NCBI GenBank assembly: GCA_030592985.1 | Contig: JAUVIB010000077.1 | Span: 1 to 10,206, forward strand | Length of the DNA stretch: 10,206 nt | Direction: 5' to 3' | DNA from: Calditrichaceae bacterium | Lineage (GTDB): Bacteria; Calditrichota; Calditrichia; Calditrichales; Calditrichaceae | In this document: piece by piece, positions 1-8,219 of the stretch | How the letters are laid out: every line of letters begins with the position of its first letter | Position numbering within the stretch: position 1 is the first letter of the stretch | The notes under the pieces: generated by a model | Databases searched by the model: none | Told to the model about the DNA's origin: nothing | What the model saw: only the letters and a program-made list of their open reading frames with translations | Made by a program: the position numbers and the translations under genes

Positions 1-110
1 AAAAGTCACATTTTTCGTCATTTCGACCATAGGGAGAAATCTTAACTTTAACATTTACAATGATTTATAGATTTCTCGACTTCGCTCGAAATGACATTTT
101 CCTCACTTTT
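1..110. repeat. Imperfect inverted repeat, intergenic element
   Basis: Two arms (1-42 and 69-110) are imperfect reverse complements. Perfectly matching blocks are GTCATTTCGA (17-26) with TCGAAATGAC (86-95), AGAAATCT (35-42) with AGATTTCT (69-76), and AAAAGT (1-6) with ACTTTT (105-110). The blocks are separated by diverged spacers, and about 26 nt of AT-rich loop lies between the arms. The RNA would fold into a long interrupted hairpin. It lies just beyond the 3' end of the minus-strand gene cluster, so it could help end or stabilise that transcript. From memory, GTCATTTCGA-type palindromes are dispersed in many genomes of the Bacteroidota/FCB group, but copy number cannot be judged from this window. 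The left edge may run beyond the window. Confidence 0.7.
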
Positions 111-162
111 CGTTCAGACACTAGTTACAAGATTATTGATCTCAAACGGAATAGAAATATAG

Positions 163-1254
163 CTATATCATATTTTCAACAAGTTTAACTATTTCACTCA
201 CTTCATGGGTTTTGGTTATCTCTCCATTTCCCATTTCCTGTAATTTTTCCTCAAACTCAGGTTTAATAGAATTGTCAGTAATAAAAATAAAAGGAATGTT
301 TTTTTCTTTTCTTGTTAATTCTACGAACTCTATTCCACTCCCATCCGATAGTTTAATATCAGAAATGATAATATCCGGTATCCATTCTCCCATTGTATCT
401 TGGGAAGCAGCAATATCCCGGGCAGTATTAACTTCATAGCCTAATCCATTAAAAGCTCTTTCAATCACTTTACGTACCACAAGAGAATTATTAACAATTA
501 ATATTTTGTTGCGGCTCTCTTCTTCGATATTCTTTTTTTTATTCGTCTTTAAGGTTAATGGTCTAACTTTAATTTGAAAATGTCCCGATTTCCATGAAAG
601 CATTTCATCTAAAGCTTTATCGTCACTCACACCGCCAACCTTAACACTTTGTAAAGCACCTCTCTCGAACTCGAAAGCACCATTTTTATCGCCGCTATTT
701 ATCGTCATTGAGCCTGTTAAAGAATTAGACTCTGCAAAACTTATTAGATCAATTATGGGAACATCTTCAATGTTTCCAGATGGACCTTCCGAGGTAATTT
801 CAATTTTTTCAACGCGTCGAAAATTGCTTGCTGTCTTTAAAGTTTCTCTCAATCGTTTACTAACGATTTTACCCATACTTAATGAGATCGAAGGATATCT
901 CTCAAGAATAACATCAAAATCTTTTTGCTGAAGGGCAAACGCCTCGACCGGTCCTTCAGTAATTACTGAAGCAGAGCGCGGTTCTCCTGTAAGAAGAGCC
1001 ATTTCACCAAAATAATCCCCAGGACCAAGTGTAGCTACCGCCTGACCTTCTTCAACGCCTTCAGGATAAATCACAATATCCACTTTCCCACTGATAATAA
1101 TAAACATTTCATCACCGGGGTCACCAACTTTACAAATTGTGTTTTTACTATCAAAAGTTTTAAATTTCAATCTTTCAATGATAAAATTTATACTTTCTTT
1201 TCCCAACATTTTAAAGATAGGAACACTCTGTAAAATCTTGCTAATTTGTATCAT
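163..1254 (-). CDS. cNMP-binding / DUF4388 / receiver-domain signalling protein
   Basis: A soluble three-part signalling protein of 363 residues. Residues about 10-135 form a cyclic-nucleotide-binding (Crp-type) domain. Its phosphate-binding cassette FGEMALLTGEPRSAS (82-96) keeps the Glu84 and Arg93 expected for cNMP contact. Residues about 155-235 resemble DUF4388 (PatA-like N-terminal module: 'SLTGSMTI', 'GAFEFERGALQSVKVG', 'WKSGHFQI'). Residues about 250-363 form a response-regulator receiver domain with phosphoacceptor Asp299 (DIIISDIKLSDGSG), Thr326 and Lys348. The acidic pair that normally holds Mg2+ is Asn255-Asn256 (ILIVNNS), so phosphorylation may be weak or lost. There is no DNA-binding or enzymatic output domain; it probably acts through protein contacts. 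The ATG at 1254 follows CCTCC (1265-1269), a good ribosome site on this strand. The stop is TAG. It lies 24 nt downstream of the small membrane-protein gene. Confidence 0.88.
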   Translation of the reverse strand: MIQISKILQSVPIFKMLGKESINFIIERLKFKTFDSKNTICKVGDPGDEMFIIISGKVDIVIYPEGVEEGQAVATLGPGDYFGEMALLTGEPRSASVITEGPVEAFALQQKDFDVILERYPSISLSMGKIVSKRLRETLKTASNFRRVEKIEITSEGPSGNIEDVPIIDLISFAESNSLTGSMTINSGDKNGAFEFERGALQSVKVGGVSDDKALDEMLSWKSGHFQIKVRPLTLKTNKKKNIEEESRNKILIVNNSLVVRKVIERAFNGLGYEVNTARDIAASQDTMGEWIPDIIISDIKLSDGSGIEFVELTRKEKNIPFIFITDNSIKPEFEEKLQEMGNGEITKTHEVSEIVKLVENMI

Positions 1255-1278
1255 ATTGTCATAGCCTCCGAAGCGATT

Positions 1279-1449
1279 CTAAAGGTTCTTCAAAAAATAT
1301 AAAAGATAAAAGACAACAAAAAGCATAGCGATCAACCACCAAATCGGTCTTGTTTTCTTTCTTGGCAGACGATCAAATTTAATCGTATTTTTCTCAGACT
1401 CATGATGATTAAGTCTGCCTTCCAGGTTTAACTGTCTTCCAAGACGCAT
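1279..1449 (-). CDS. Small single-span membrane protein, 56 aa
   Basis: A short gene easily missed by length cut-offs. It reads from ATG at 1447-1449 to TAG at 1279-1281 and gives 56 residues. The first 35 residues are charged and basic (MRLGRQLNLEGRL, then FDRLPRKKTRP). They are followed by one hydrophobic segment, about residues 36-53 (IWWLIAMLFVVFYLLYF), and a short KNL tail. By the positive-inside rule the N-terminus should be cytoplasmic. A weak purine-rich site (AGAAG) precedes the ATG. It sits in the same direction between the OPT transporter and the cNMP/receiver gene, 24 nt ahead of the latter, which supports co-transcription and a real gene. I recognise no family. It could be a membrane anchor or partner for a neighbouring protein, but nothing in the sequence shows that. 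Confidence 0.62.
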   Translation of the reverse strand: MRLGRQLNLEGRLNHHESEKNTIKFDRLPRKKTRPIWWLIAMLFVVFYLLYFLKNL

Positions 1450-1551
1450 AACTTATCTTCTAAAATTAACTCGCATTATCAATTTACTCAAAACCATTTT
1501 TTAATCAAAAAAACAACCTTTAATTAATTCAATATATTCGATTTAAAGATA

Positions 1552-3555
1552 CTAATCAAGTTTGACTTTTTTTGATTCTTTATACATGTAAATAAGAAGA
1601 GAACCAAACATAAAAAACCCTAATATTTCAGCAGACGAGGACTCTGCCCAATGTTCAGTACCAAGGATCATCATCATACTCCATGAATCATTTGAAGTTA
1701 CAGCTTGTCCAATAAAAACAATTGTAGCAGCAATAACTCCCATTATAGCGCCACCGGCAATGAAACCAGATGCAATAAGGGTGCCCTTTTCTTTTCTTGC
1801 ATTTTGTATCTTTTTATCACTCGTACTTTTTAAAACCAAATGAGCGATAATACCACCGGCTAAAATGGGTGTATTAAGATGTAATGGCAGGTACATGCCC
1901 AATGCGAAAGCTAATGGCGGGATACCAATAAATTCCAAAATAATAGCTAAAATTACACCGGCAAGGTAAAGAATCCAGGGCGCCGGCTGTCCGGTCATTA
2001 AGGGTTCTAGCACAGCAGCCATAGCCGAAGCCTGCGGAGCTTCTAATCCTCCCGGACCAAATCCGAATGTCTTATGCAACATAAAAATGACACCGCCTAC
2101 AGATATTGAAGCCAGCAATGTACCTAAAAACTTATATCTTTCCTGGGTTCGTGGTGTTGTACCAATCCAATACCCGATTTTTAAATCGGTTACAAAACCT
2201 CCTGCCATAGACAGAGCCGTGCATACAACTCCTCCGATTATCAGTGCAGCGAGCATTCCCTCTTTTCCTTTTAAGCCGATAGATACAAGAATAACCGAAG
2301 AAATGATCAAAGTCATTAAAGTCATTCCCGATACAGGATTCGTTCCAACAATGGCAATTGCTCTGGCAGCAACTGTTGTAAATAGGAACGCGATAACCGT
2401 TACGATGGCCAGACCGGTTAAGGCATAAAGAACATTTCCATCGACCACCAGCAGCAGGAAAAAAATAAAAATGCCAAGCAATGCACTAATTAAAAAGACA
2501 CTCCACCATTTCATATTAATGTCAGTTTGTGTCCGATCTGCTTTTATTGCATTATCTTCCTGTTGTGTTTTACCCGTTAATTCATTAAACGCCAATTTAA
2601 AAGCACCTACAATAATTTTATGTGATTTAATAATACCAATCATGCCGGCTGCTGCAATTCCACCAATACCAATATGCCTGACATATTGGCTAAAAATTTC
2701 CGAGGGAGTCATTTGGGCAATGGGTTTCAATGCATTAAATATCGGTTCCGGATTAAACTGTCCAATATAATAAATAGTAGGAAGAATAACCCACCAGGCC
2801 AGAAAAGAACCGCTGGCAATGATCAATGCGTATTTTAAACCAACAATATACCCCAATCCCATGACTGCTGCGCCGATATTCATATTAAACTCAAGTTTTA
2901 ATGTGGATGATAATTTTTCACCCCAGGTGAAAACCCGAGTCGATACAACTTCTTTCCATAAGCCAAAACCTGAAACAAAGAAATCGTAAACACCGCCTAC
3001 TATTAACGCTTTTAATAGTATTTTTGCCTGTTCTCCACCTGATTCTCCGGCAACCAGTACCTCTGTTGTTGCTGTTGCCTCAGGGAAAGGAAACTCCCCA
3101 TGCATATCCTTTACAAAATAACGGCGAAAAGGTATCAGAAAAAGAATACCCAGTATACCTCCAAATAAAGAAGACAGAAGAACCTGCCAAAAATTAGCAT
3201 CCACACCTAAAATGTATAAACCCGGAATTGTAAAAATTGCTCCGGCAACTATTACCCCGGAACTGGCCCCTATTGACTGAATAATTACATTCTCTGAGAG
3301 TACATTTTTACGTTTCAACAATGTGGATAAACCCACAGCGAGAATGGCAATGGGAATTGCCGCTTCAAATACCTGCCCTATTTTCAACCCTAAATATGCT
3401 GCCGCTGCTGAAAAGATAACAGCATAAAACATTCCCCATAAAACAGAATATGTTGTAATTTCAGGTAATGGTTTATCATCTGGAATAATTGGTTGATATA
3501 CCTCGTTTTCTTTTAGCTCACGATAAGCATTTTCCGGTAATCCGTTTTCATTCAT
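1552..3555 (-). CDS. OPT-family (oligopeptide-type) transporter
   Basis: A 667-residue polytopic inner-membrane protein of the OPT superfamily, prokaryotic branch. The N-terminal signature GLPENAYRELK (5-15) and the following PEITTYSVLWG and AYLGLKIGQVFEAAIP segments are typical of this group. So are HGEFPFPEATATTEVL in the first third and the conserved glycine-rich helices later on. I see roughly 14-16 hydrophobic segments across the length, consistent with the 16-helix OPT fold. There is a hydrophilic stretch in the middle (about residues 325-350, rich in K/T/Q/D) and a short lysine-rich C-terminal tail. OPT members move oligopeptides or metal-chelate compounds, probably with protons; the substrate of bacterial members such as this is mostly unknown and cannot be read here. 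The start ATG at 3555 has a clear GGAG site just upstream. It lies 29 nt after the histidine kinase gene. Length is normal and the stop is TAG. Confidence 0.9.
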   Translation of the reverse strand: MNENGLPENAYRELKENEVYQPIIPDDKPLPEITTYSVLWGMFYAVIFSAAAAYLGLKIGQVFEAAIPIAILAVGLSTLLKRKNVLSENVIIQSIGASSGVIVAGAIFTIPGLYILGVDANFWQVLLSSLFGGILGILFLIPFRRYFVKDMHGEFPFPEATATTEVLVAGESGGEQAKILLKALIVGGVYDFFVSGFGLWKEVVSTRVFTWGEKLSSTLKLEFNMNIGAAVMGLGYIVGLKYALIIASGSFLAWWVILPTIYYIGQFNPEPIFNALKPIAQMTPSEIFSQYVRHIGIGGIAAAGMIGIIKSHKIIVGAFKLAFNELTGKTQQEDNAIKADRTQTDINMKWWSVFLISALLGIFIFFLLLVVDGNVLYALTGLAIVTVIAFLFTTVAARAIAIVGTNPVSGMTLMTLIISSVILVSIGLKGKEGMLAALIIGGVVCTALSMAGGFVTDLKIGYWIGTTPRTQERYKFLGTLLASISVGGVIFMLHKTFGFGPGGLEAPQASAMAAVLEPLMTGQPAPWILYLAGVILAIILEFIGIPPLAFALGMYLPLHLNTPILAGGIIAHLVLKSTSDKKIQNARKEKGTLIASGFIAGGAIMGVIAATIVFIGQAVTSNDSWSMMMILGTEHWAESSSAEILGFFMFGSLLIYMYKESKKVKLD

Positions 3556-3584
3556 TAAATACTCCTCATCAATTATTTGTTCTT

Positions 3585-5690
3585 TTATTCAATAAAAAGC
3601 TGTTCTTTAGTTTCGTTATATGCCGGCAAGTAAATACAAAATTGAGTTCCTTCATTTTTATCTGAACACAATTCAATTTTACCCCCATGGTTTTCTACGA
3701 TTTTGTACACAATTGCCAAACCTAACCCGGTTCCATTTGTTTTTGTTGTAAAAAAGGGATTAAATATTTTATCCTGAATATTTTTTGGAATTCCTTTTCC
3801 CGTATCGCTGATTTTGATTTCAATAAACTTATCAGATAAGACATTTTGTACATGACGTCTTCTATCTATAACCGGTGTAAAACCATCATAATTTTTGGCC
3901 TCGATGCTTAATACACCTCCCCCACTCATAGCATCTATAGCATTCAACAACAGATTAAACATAACTTGTTCAATCTGATTAGCATCTACAAACACCTTAT
4001 GAAGTCCTTTTTCAAAATGTTGATTTATGGTAATCTCTTCATCATGTAATTTTCTATGAAATAATGGTAATACTTCTTTTATTATGTTTCGAATATGGAA
4101 TACGGAGGGATCCGGTCGGAGTGGATTAGCATAGGAAAAAAATGATTTCAACAAATCATCAAGACGGTTAATTTGACGTAAAATGCGATCTATATATTCA
4201 ATATGATGTGAATCGGCGGGTAATTCATCCCGCATTGTTTCAGACATCGCTTTCATACCGGCTAAAGGATTTCTAATTTCATGCGCAATGCCGGAACTAA
4301 GTATTCCTAACGACGCCATTCTATCCATACGTACAATTTCTGCCTGAATTTTCTTGGTTTCCGATATTTCCGAAAAAACCATGACATATTTATTGTTTTC
4401 ATCGTCTATTACCAGTTTATAAATTGAAAATCCGATAAAAAAATTGGGATCATTCTTATTGCTTAAAAGTATTTCACGACGAACAATCGGGAATTCGGAA
4501 GTTTTGAAAATCTTCTCAAACTGATGAAAATCTTCTTTAATAAAATACTCCTTCAAGTTGTCTTTTTTCTTTTCCTCTTCTCTGTGATCAAAAATACGGA
4601 GGGCGGTATTATTTATAAAATCCAGCTTAAATTCCTGATCAAAAACAAAAACACCAAAATCTACCGAAGACAGCGTTCGCTTATATAATTTCCATTCATC
4701 AAGAATTTGTTTCTCCGGAACAAGAAATTTTTCTATTTGATCATTTCTTTTACCGTTTTCGATGTTTTCAATAAATCGTTTTTCCAGATAATAACTAATT
4801 TTTTGTAAAGCAAGATTAGCAAAAATAATATCATTATTACTAAAATTAGTTTGTTCAACTTTGTTAATAAGGAGCAGGCAGCCATAGGGTTTATGAAATA
4901 TCTGACAAGGAATTAACATTAAGTTAGACAAATTGAGCTTTAATTTTTTCTCGATTTCAGAAAGAATAGAATAATCTGAATTATTTTTTATAATAATAAT
5001 CGGTGTTTTTTCTTTCAATGAACGTATTAATTCATTATCTGATATTTTAATATCTATTGTTTCCGGCGGATTATCAAAAGAGGTCAAATGAATTAAATTC
5101 CAAGAATTATCCATAAAACCGAAATATGCTGTTTCAACATTTGAAACGATCTCCATTTTTTTCGTGAATTCAAATTGAAGATATGAACGAAATATAGATT
5201 CCTCTTTTATTTGACGAATCTTATTCATATCAATAATTTGGTCAATACTGGAAATCAGCTGTTTCTCTCCTTCCTCAAATCCACGATTGACAATGATATT
5301 GCGTTCCAGAAAACTGATATGAAGCGCCGCAGTTTTTATTGATTGAAATGTCTGAATGTTTATGGAATCATGTAAAAAGAAATTAAAAGGAGAATTAAAA
5401 AAATCTATTTCAATATTTGATTGAGTGGCTGGAAAAACAAAAATAAAAGGAACTTTTTCTAATAAATCGGAAGAATGTTTTATCAGAAGTGTATGTATTT
5501 TACTGCTATCGATATTAAGGGTATCTATAATTACAAGATCAGGCAGAACATCAAAATACCTATTTTCCAGCAGTTGATAAAAAGAGAACTTGAACGTTTG
5601 GTTATCTGTGATATTGATTAAATTTAAAAAATAATCATAACGATCATCATTATTCGTAACTATTACGATGTTTTTTTTTTGACTATTCAT
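3585..5690 (-). CDS. Soluble sensor histidine kinase (receiver-like, GAF, PAS, HisKA, HATPase)
   Basis: A 701-residue kinase without membrane segments, so probably cytoplasmic. Residues 5-125 look like a receiver fold (NIVIVTNNDDR, then LPDLVIIDTLNID with Asp56), but the usual conserved Lys near residue 107 is missing (FFLHDS). It may be a pseudo-receiver. Residues about 165-305 resemble a GAF sensor domain, and about 335-450 a PAS domain (GVFVFDQEFKLDFINNTALRIF). HisKA carries the phospho-acceptor His470 in GILSSGIAHEIRNPLAG, an NtrB-like H-box. The ATPase domain has the N-box NLLLNAIDAM (Asn583), G1 DTGKGIP (629-635), F-box FNPFFTTK and G2 GTGLGLAI (653-660), so it should be active. No cognate response regulator with an output domain lies in the window; the receiver protein at the cluster end is a possible partner. 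The start ATG at 5690 has no clear Shine-Dalgarno. A run of ten A residues falls in codons 4-7. It lies 18 nt downstream of the Crp-type gene. Confidence 0.9.
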   Translation of the reverse strand: MNSQKKNIVIVTNNDDRYDYFLNLINITDNQTFKFSFYQLLENRYFDVLPDLVIIDTLNIDSSKIHTLLIKHSSDLLEKVPFIFVFPATQSNIEIDFFNSPFNFFLHDSINIQTFQSIKTAALHISFLERNIIVNRGFEEGEKQLISSIDQIIDMNKIRQIKEESIFRSYLQFEFTKKMEIVSNVETAYFGFMDNSWNLIHLTSFDNPPETIDIKISDNELIRSLKEKTPIIIIKNNSDYSILSEIEKKLKLNLSNLMLIPCQIFHKPYGCLLLINKVEQTNFSNNDIIFANLALQKISYYLEKRFIENIENGKRNDQIEKFLVPEKQILDEWKLYKRTLSSVDFGVFVFDQEFKLDFINNTALRIFDHREEEKKKDNLKEYFIKEDFHQFEKIFKTSEFPIVRREILLSNKNDPNFFIGFSIYKLVIDDENNKYVMVFSEISETKKIQAEIVRMDRMASLGILSSGIAHEIRNPLAGMKAMSETMRDELPADSHHIEYIDRILRQINRLDDLLKSFFSYANPLRPDPSVFHIRNIIKEVLPLFHRKLHDEEITINQHFEKGLHKVFVDANQIEQVMFNLLLNAIDAMSGGGVLSIEAKNYDGFTPVIDRRRHVQNVLSDKFIEIKISDTGKGIPKNIQDKIFNPFFTTKTNGTGLGLAIVYKIVENHGGKIELCSDKNEGTQFCIYLPAYNETKEQLFIE
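5671..5680 (-). repeat. A10 homopolymer at start of the histidine kinase gene
   Basis: Ten consecutive T on the plus strand (A10 in the coding sense) fall in codons 4-7 of the kinase gene. Runs of this length are known sites for polymerase slippage or replication slippage in AT-rich bacteria. As written the gene is in frame. Confidence 0.6.
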
Positions 5691-5708
5691 CTAAATTATT
5701 AAACTCAA

Positions 5709-6386
5709 TTAGGAAAAATCTTGTCTGAAATGCTCATAGTTTAAAATAATTATTTTACTGCCAACTTTTTTAATGTATCCCATTTGGCCTAAAGATTTTA
5801 TTACACGCGAAATTGTTTCCCGGCTTGTTCCCGCCATGTTAGCTAAATCCTGTTGTGGCGGCATACCATCAATCTCAACTTGACCATGTTTGATAATACC
5901 ATTATCATCGGCAATTCTAAGTATTGTAGAGGCTACTTTACCAAGAGCATTTTGTAAAGAAAGGCTTTTTATTTGAGAATCACTTTTCCGCAGCCTGTGA
6001 GCTAATTCCTTAATTAAATTAATAGAAACTTGCGGATATTTATGCAGCATTTGTAAAAAATTTTCACGGCGTATTAACATTAATTCACTATCTTCAAGAG
6101 TGACGGCATTTGCACTTCGGGTTTGTCCATCAAGGATTGCCATTTCCCCAAAGAAATCACCATCACTCAAAATTGACAAAATAACTTCTCTTCCATCATC
6201 ACTGATTCGGGAAATTTTTATGCGGCCATTCAATATGATGAACATCGTGGAACCTATTTCTTCTTCAATTAAGACCATATTATCTTTTCTATAAGTCTGA
6301 CGAACCGAAAACCTTGTAATATCTTCCATTTCGGAATCATTTAACTCAGAAAACAATGGAATTGTTTTTAATTCATTATAATCCAT
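5709..6386 (-). CDS. Crp/Fnr-family transcriptional regulator
   Basis: A 225-residue DNA-binding regulator with standard Crp architecture. Residues about 8-125 are the cyclic-nucleotide-binding domain. The phosphate-binding cassette FGEMAILDGQTRSANA (79-94) keeps Glu81, Arg90 and Ser91, so cAMP or another cyclic nucleotide is a reasonable ligand. A long dimerisation helix follows (about 110-140). The C-terminal Crp-type winged helix-turn-helix has QQDLANMAGTSRETISRVIKSL (178-199) as its recognition region. The protein contains no cysteine at all, which rules out an FNR-type iron-sulfur oxygen sensor. The ATG at 6386 is preceded by AAGGG, which overlaps the end of the upstream SPOR gene (9 nt gap), so the two are probably translationally linked. 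It precedes the histidine kinase by 18 nt. Targets are unknown; it may control its own cluster. Confidence 0.93.
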   Translation of the reverse strand: MDYNELKTIPLFSELNDSEMEDITRFSVRQTYRKDNMVLIEEEIGSTMFIILNGRIKISRISDDGREVILSILSDGDFFGEMAILDGQTRSANAVTLEDSELMLIRRENFLQMLHKYPQVSINLIKELAHRLRKSDSQIKSLSLQNALGKVASTILRIADDNGIIKHGQVEIDGMPPQQDLANMAGTSRETISRVIKSLGQMGYIKKVGSKIIILNYEHFRQDFS

Positions 6387-6395
6387 GCTTACCCT

Positions 6396-7040
6396 TTACT
6401 TTTTAATAATTCGATAATCTAGATCATATTTTTCTCTTAACAAATTAGCTTCTTTTAGGGTGTTTTCAAAATTTGATTCCCCCTCTATCCAGACCAAATA
6501 CAGCTTCTTACCATTTATTATTTTCTCAATAATAGAAGCTTTGATATTTTGAGTATTAAGCATATTCTGCAGCTGGGAAGCATTTTCCCTAAGACCAAAA
6601 GCGCCAACCTGAATATATAATTTTTCAATCGGAGAAGCCTGTTCTGATTTTACACTTACCCGTTTTTCAGCTATCCTGTTTTCACTATCAACTAAATATT
6701 TCTGATATTTTAAAGCTGTTTCATAATAACCATTTGCATAATAATAGTCCATCAATTTTTTTGCAGAATAACGCTTAAACCTCCCGTTTGTATTCTTGAA
6801 GACCTTTTCATAGGTGAATTTAGCCTCATCTCCTTTTTCGTTAAACAGAGCTTTAAAAAACATGATTTCATACGAATGACTACTTGAATATGAGTTTAAA
6901 GCACTCTTAAGTTCCTCATATTTATGCGATTCATATAATTTTACTAATTCATCACTGGCAATAATATGATTGGATAGTGTTAAAACCAATAAGGATAGAA
7001 AGACTATTGTCTTAAATTTTAATATTATTCCTAGGGTCAT
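6396..7040 (-). CDS. Exported SPOR-domain protein
   Basis: 214 residues from the ATG at 7038-7040. Residues 1-29 form a signal peptide or membrane anchor (hydrophobic TIVFLSLLVLTLSNHIIA, likely cleavage after IIA). Residues about 30-125 are helical and TPR-like, with paired helices ending in YYETALKYQKYL. A short polar linker leads to a C-terminal SPOR domain at about 140-214 (LYIQVGAFGLRENASQLQNML, split by linkers, ending YDLDYRIIKK). SPOR domains bind denuded septal peptidoglycan glycans, so the protein probably acts in the periplasm at the cell wall or division site. An upstream in-frame TTG at 7089-7091 would add 17 polar residues and overlap lapB; the ATG 14 nt after the lapB stop gives a clean signal peptide and is preferred. 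The ribosome site (AAGG) is weak. Stop is TAA. It follows lapB and precedes the Crp-type gene. Confidence 0.82.
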   Translation of the reverse strand: MTLGIILKFKTIVFLSLLVLTLSNHIIASDELVKLYESHKYEELKSALNSYSSSHSYEIMFFKALFNEKGDEAKFTYEKVFKNTNGRFKRYSAKKLMDYYYANGYYETALKYQKYLVDSENRIAEKRVSVKSEQASPIEKLYIQVGAFGLRENASQLQNMLNTQNIKASIIEKIINGKKLYLVWIEGESNFENTLKEANLLREKYDLDYRIIKK

Positions 7041-7054
7041 TCCGTTAGCCTTAA

Positions 7055-8200
7055 TTATGTAATCATGTTTATTTCGCCGCACTTTGGACAAACCCAGAAA
7101 GGATTATCATCTTTATAACCACAACCTTCACATAAATACTGGTGATACTTGTAATCCAGAAGGTCCAATGATTGTTTTGCGGACTCTTTATATTGCCCTT
7201 TGTCAAATCTAATATGCGCAATCTCGGTTTGAATAGCAGGCTGTGATACATCTATGTCCTCATTTCCTTCAAATAACTGCAAGGCAAGGTCATAGTCACC
7301 TTTTTTTCGATAAATACTGGATAGAGCTAATAAAGCGTCAAGATTATCAGGATCTTTCTTTAAAATTGAATTATATAGTTCAATGATTTTGCTAAACTGC
7401 CCTTTTTCATACCAGGCTGCTTCCAAACGAGGAAAAAGAATATAAGCCTTTTCGGGATTATTACGACAAAACTCCGTCCAGATTTTTATAGCGTTATCAT
7501 TCCGCCCATCTTTCAGATATGAGTCGCCAATAGATGCATATGCGGCAGAACATTGCGGATATGATTTCAATGCATTTTTAAAGACAATACGGGCTTCCTT
7601 ATATTCCGATTTATCAAATAGCTGTAATCCTTCAACTACTTTAAATAGTGAAATTTTCTTCTTCATGTCCGGATTTTTAGATAACGAAGAATTATTTATT
7701 AGCGCTATTGCTTCGTTATATTTTTTATGCTTTTCCAATATCCATAAATGTTTTGGGAAAGCTTCATTATGAAATTCCGAAATCCTGCTGATTTTTCTGA
7801 AATATTTTTCAGCGTGTTCGTATTTTTTTGCTTCAAAATAATCAAGAGCCAGACTAAACCAGATTTTTTGCATCTCTTCCGAAGAAATATCCCCGCGTAA
7901 TGTTAAATCGTGGTGAATTCTGACCGCATTTTGAAACAAACCCTCACCTCGTAAAAGATCACCAAGTTTTACATAAGCATCAATATTGTTGGTATTTGCC
8001 CTTACTGTCTCTTTAAACTTTTCGATAGACAGACGGTTATTGCCTTCTGCCATATGTTTTAAAGCAGAAAGATAGGAATGTTTATAATCCGATTTTTTCT
8101 CTTTGCTTCGATAATAGATATAATAAAACAGAAGTACAACTGCTATTAAGATAAATATAACGAGAAATATCTGACTAGAGAGTGTCATTTCATTTATCAT
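7055..8200 (-). CDS. lapB: LapB-like TPR protein with C-terminal rubredoxin-type zinc ribbon
   Basis: A 381-residue membrane-anchored protein, close to the ~389 residues of E. coli LapB (YciM). One N-terminal helix (about 8-29, IFLVIFILIAVVLLFYYIYY) should leave the rest in the cytoplasm. About nine TPR-type helix pairs fill residues 40-350 (for example YVKLGDLLRGEGLFQNAV, AYASIGDSYLKDGRNDNAI, ALLALSSIYRKKGDYDLAL). The C-terminus has two CxxC knuckles, Cys357/Cys360 and Cys371/Cys374 (YLCEGCGY and WVCPKCGE), matching the LapB rubredoxin-like metal site. In E. coli, LapB promotes FtsH-dependent turnover of LpxC and so limits LPS synthesis; this role is inferred here from architecture and from the lapA neighbour. 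The ATG at 8200 has a strong GAGGAG site. The lapA stop lies 19 nt upstream. Confidence 0.9.
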   Translation of the reverse strand: MINEMTLSSQIFLVIFILIAVVLLFYYIYYRSKEKKSDYKHSYLSALKHMAEGNNRLSIEKFKETVRANTNNIDAYVKLGDLLRGEGLFQNAVRIHHDLTLRGDISSEEMQKIWFSLALDYFEAKKYEHAEKYFRKISRISEFHNEAFPKHLWILEKHKKYNEAIALINNSSLSKNPDMKKKISLFKVVEGLQLFDKSEYKEARIVFKNALKSYPQCSAAYASIGDSYLKDGRNDNAIKIWTEFCRNNPEKAYILFPRLEAAWYEKGQFSKIIELYNSILKKDPDNLDALLALSSIYRKKGDYDLALQLFEGNEDIDVSQPAIQTEIAHIRFDKGQYKESAKQSLDLLDYKYHQYLCEGCGYKDDNPFWVCPKCGEINMIT

Positions 8201-8219
8201 CTTCTACTCCTCACCTATA

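Noticed and set aside
7041..7091. N-terminal extension of the SPOR gene from TTG 7091
   Set aside because: It overlaps lapB, adds a polar segment before the signal peptide, and lacks a better ribosome site than the ATG at 7040.
7069..7251. Short minus-strand ORF overlapping lapB, and plus-strand ORFs at 212-439, 2087-2428, 2471-2770 and 6100-6294
   Set aside because: All lie within well-supported genes in other frames and have no family-like sequence or ribosome sites.
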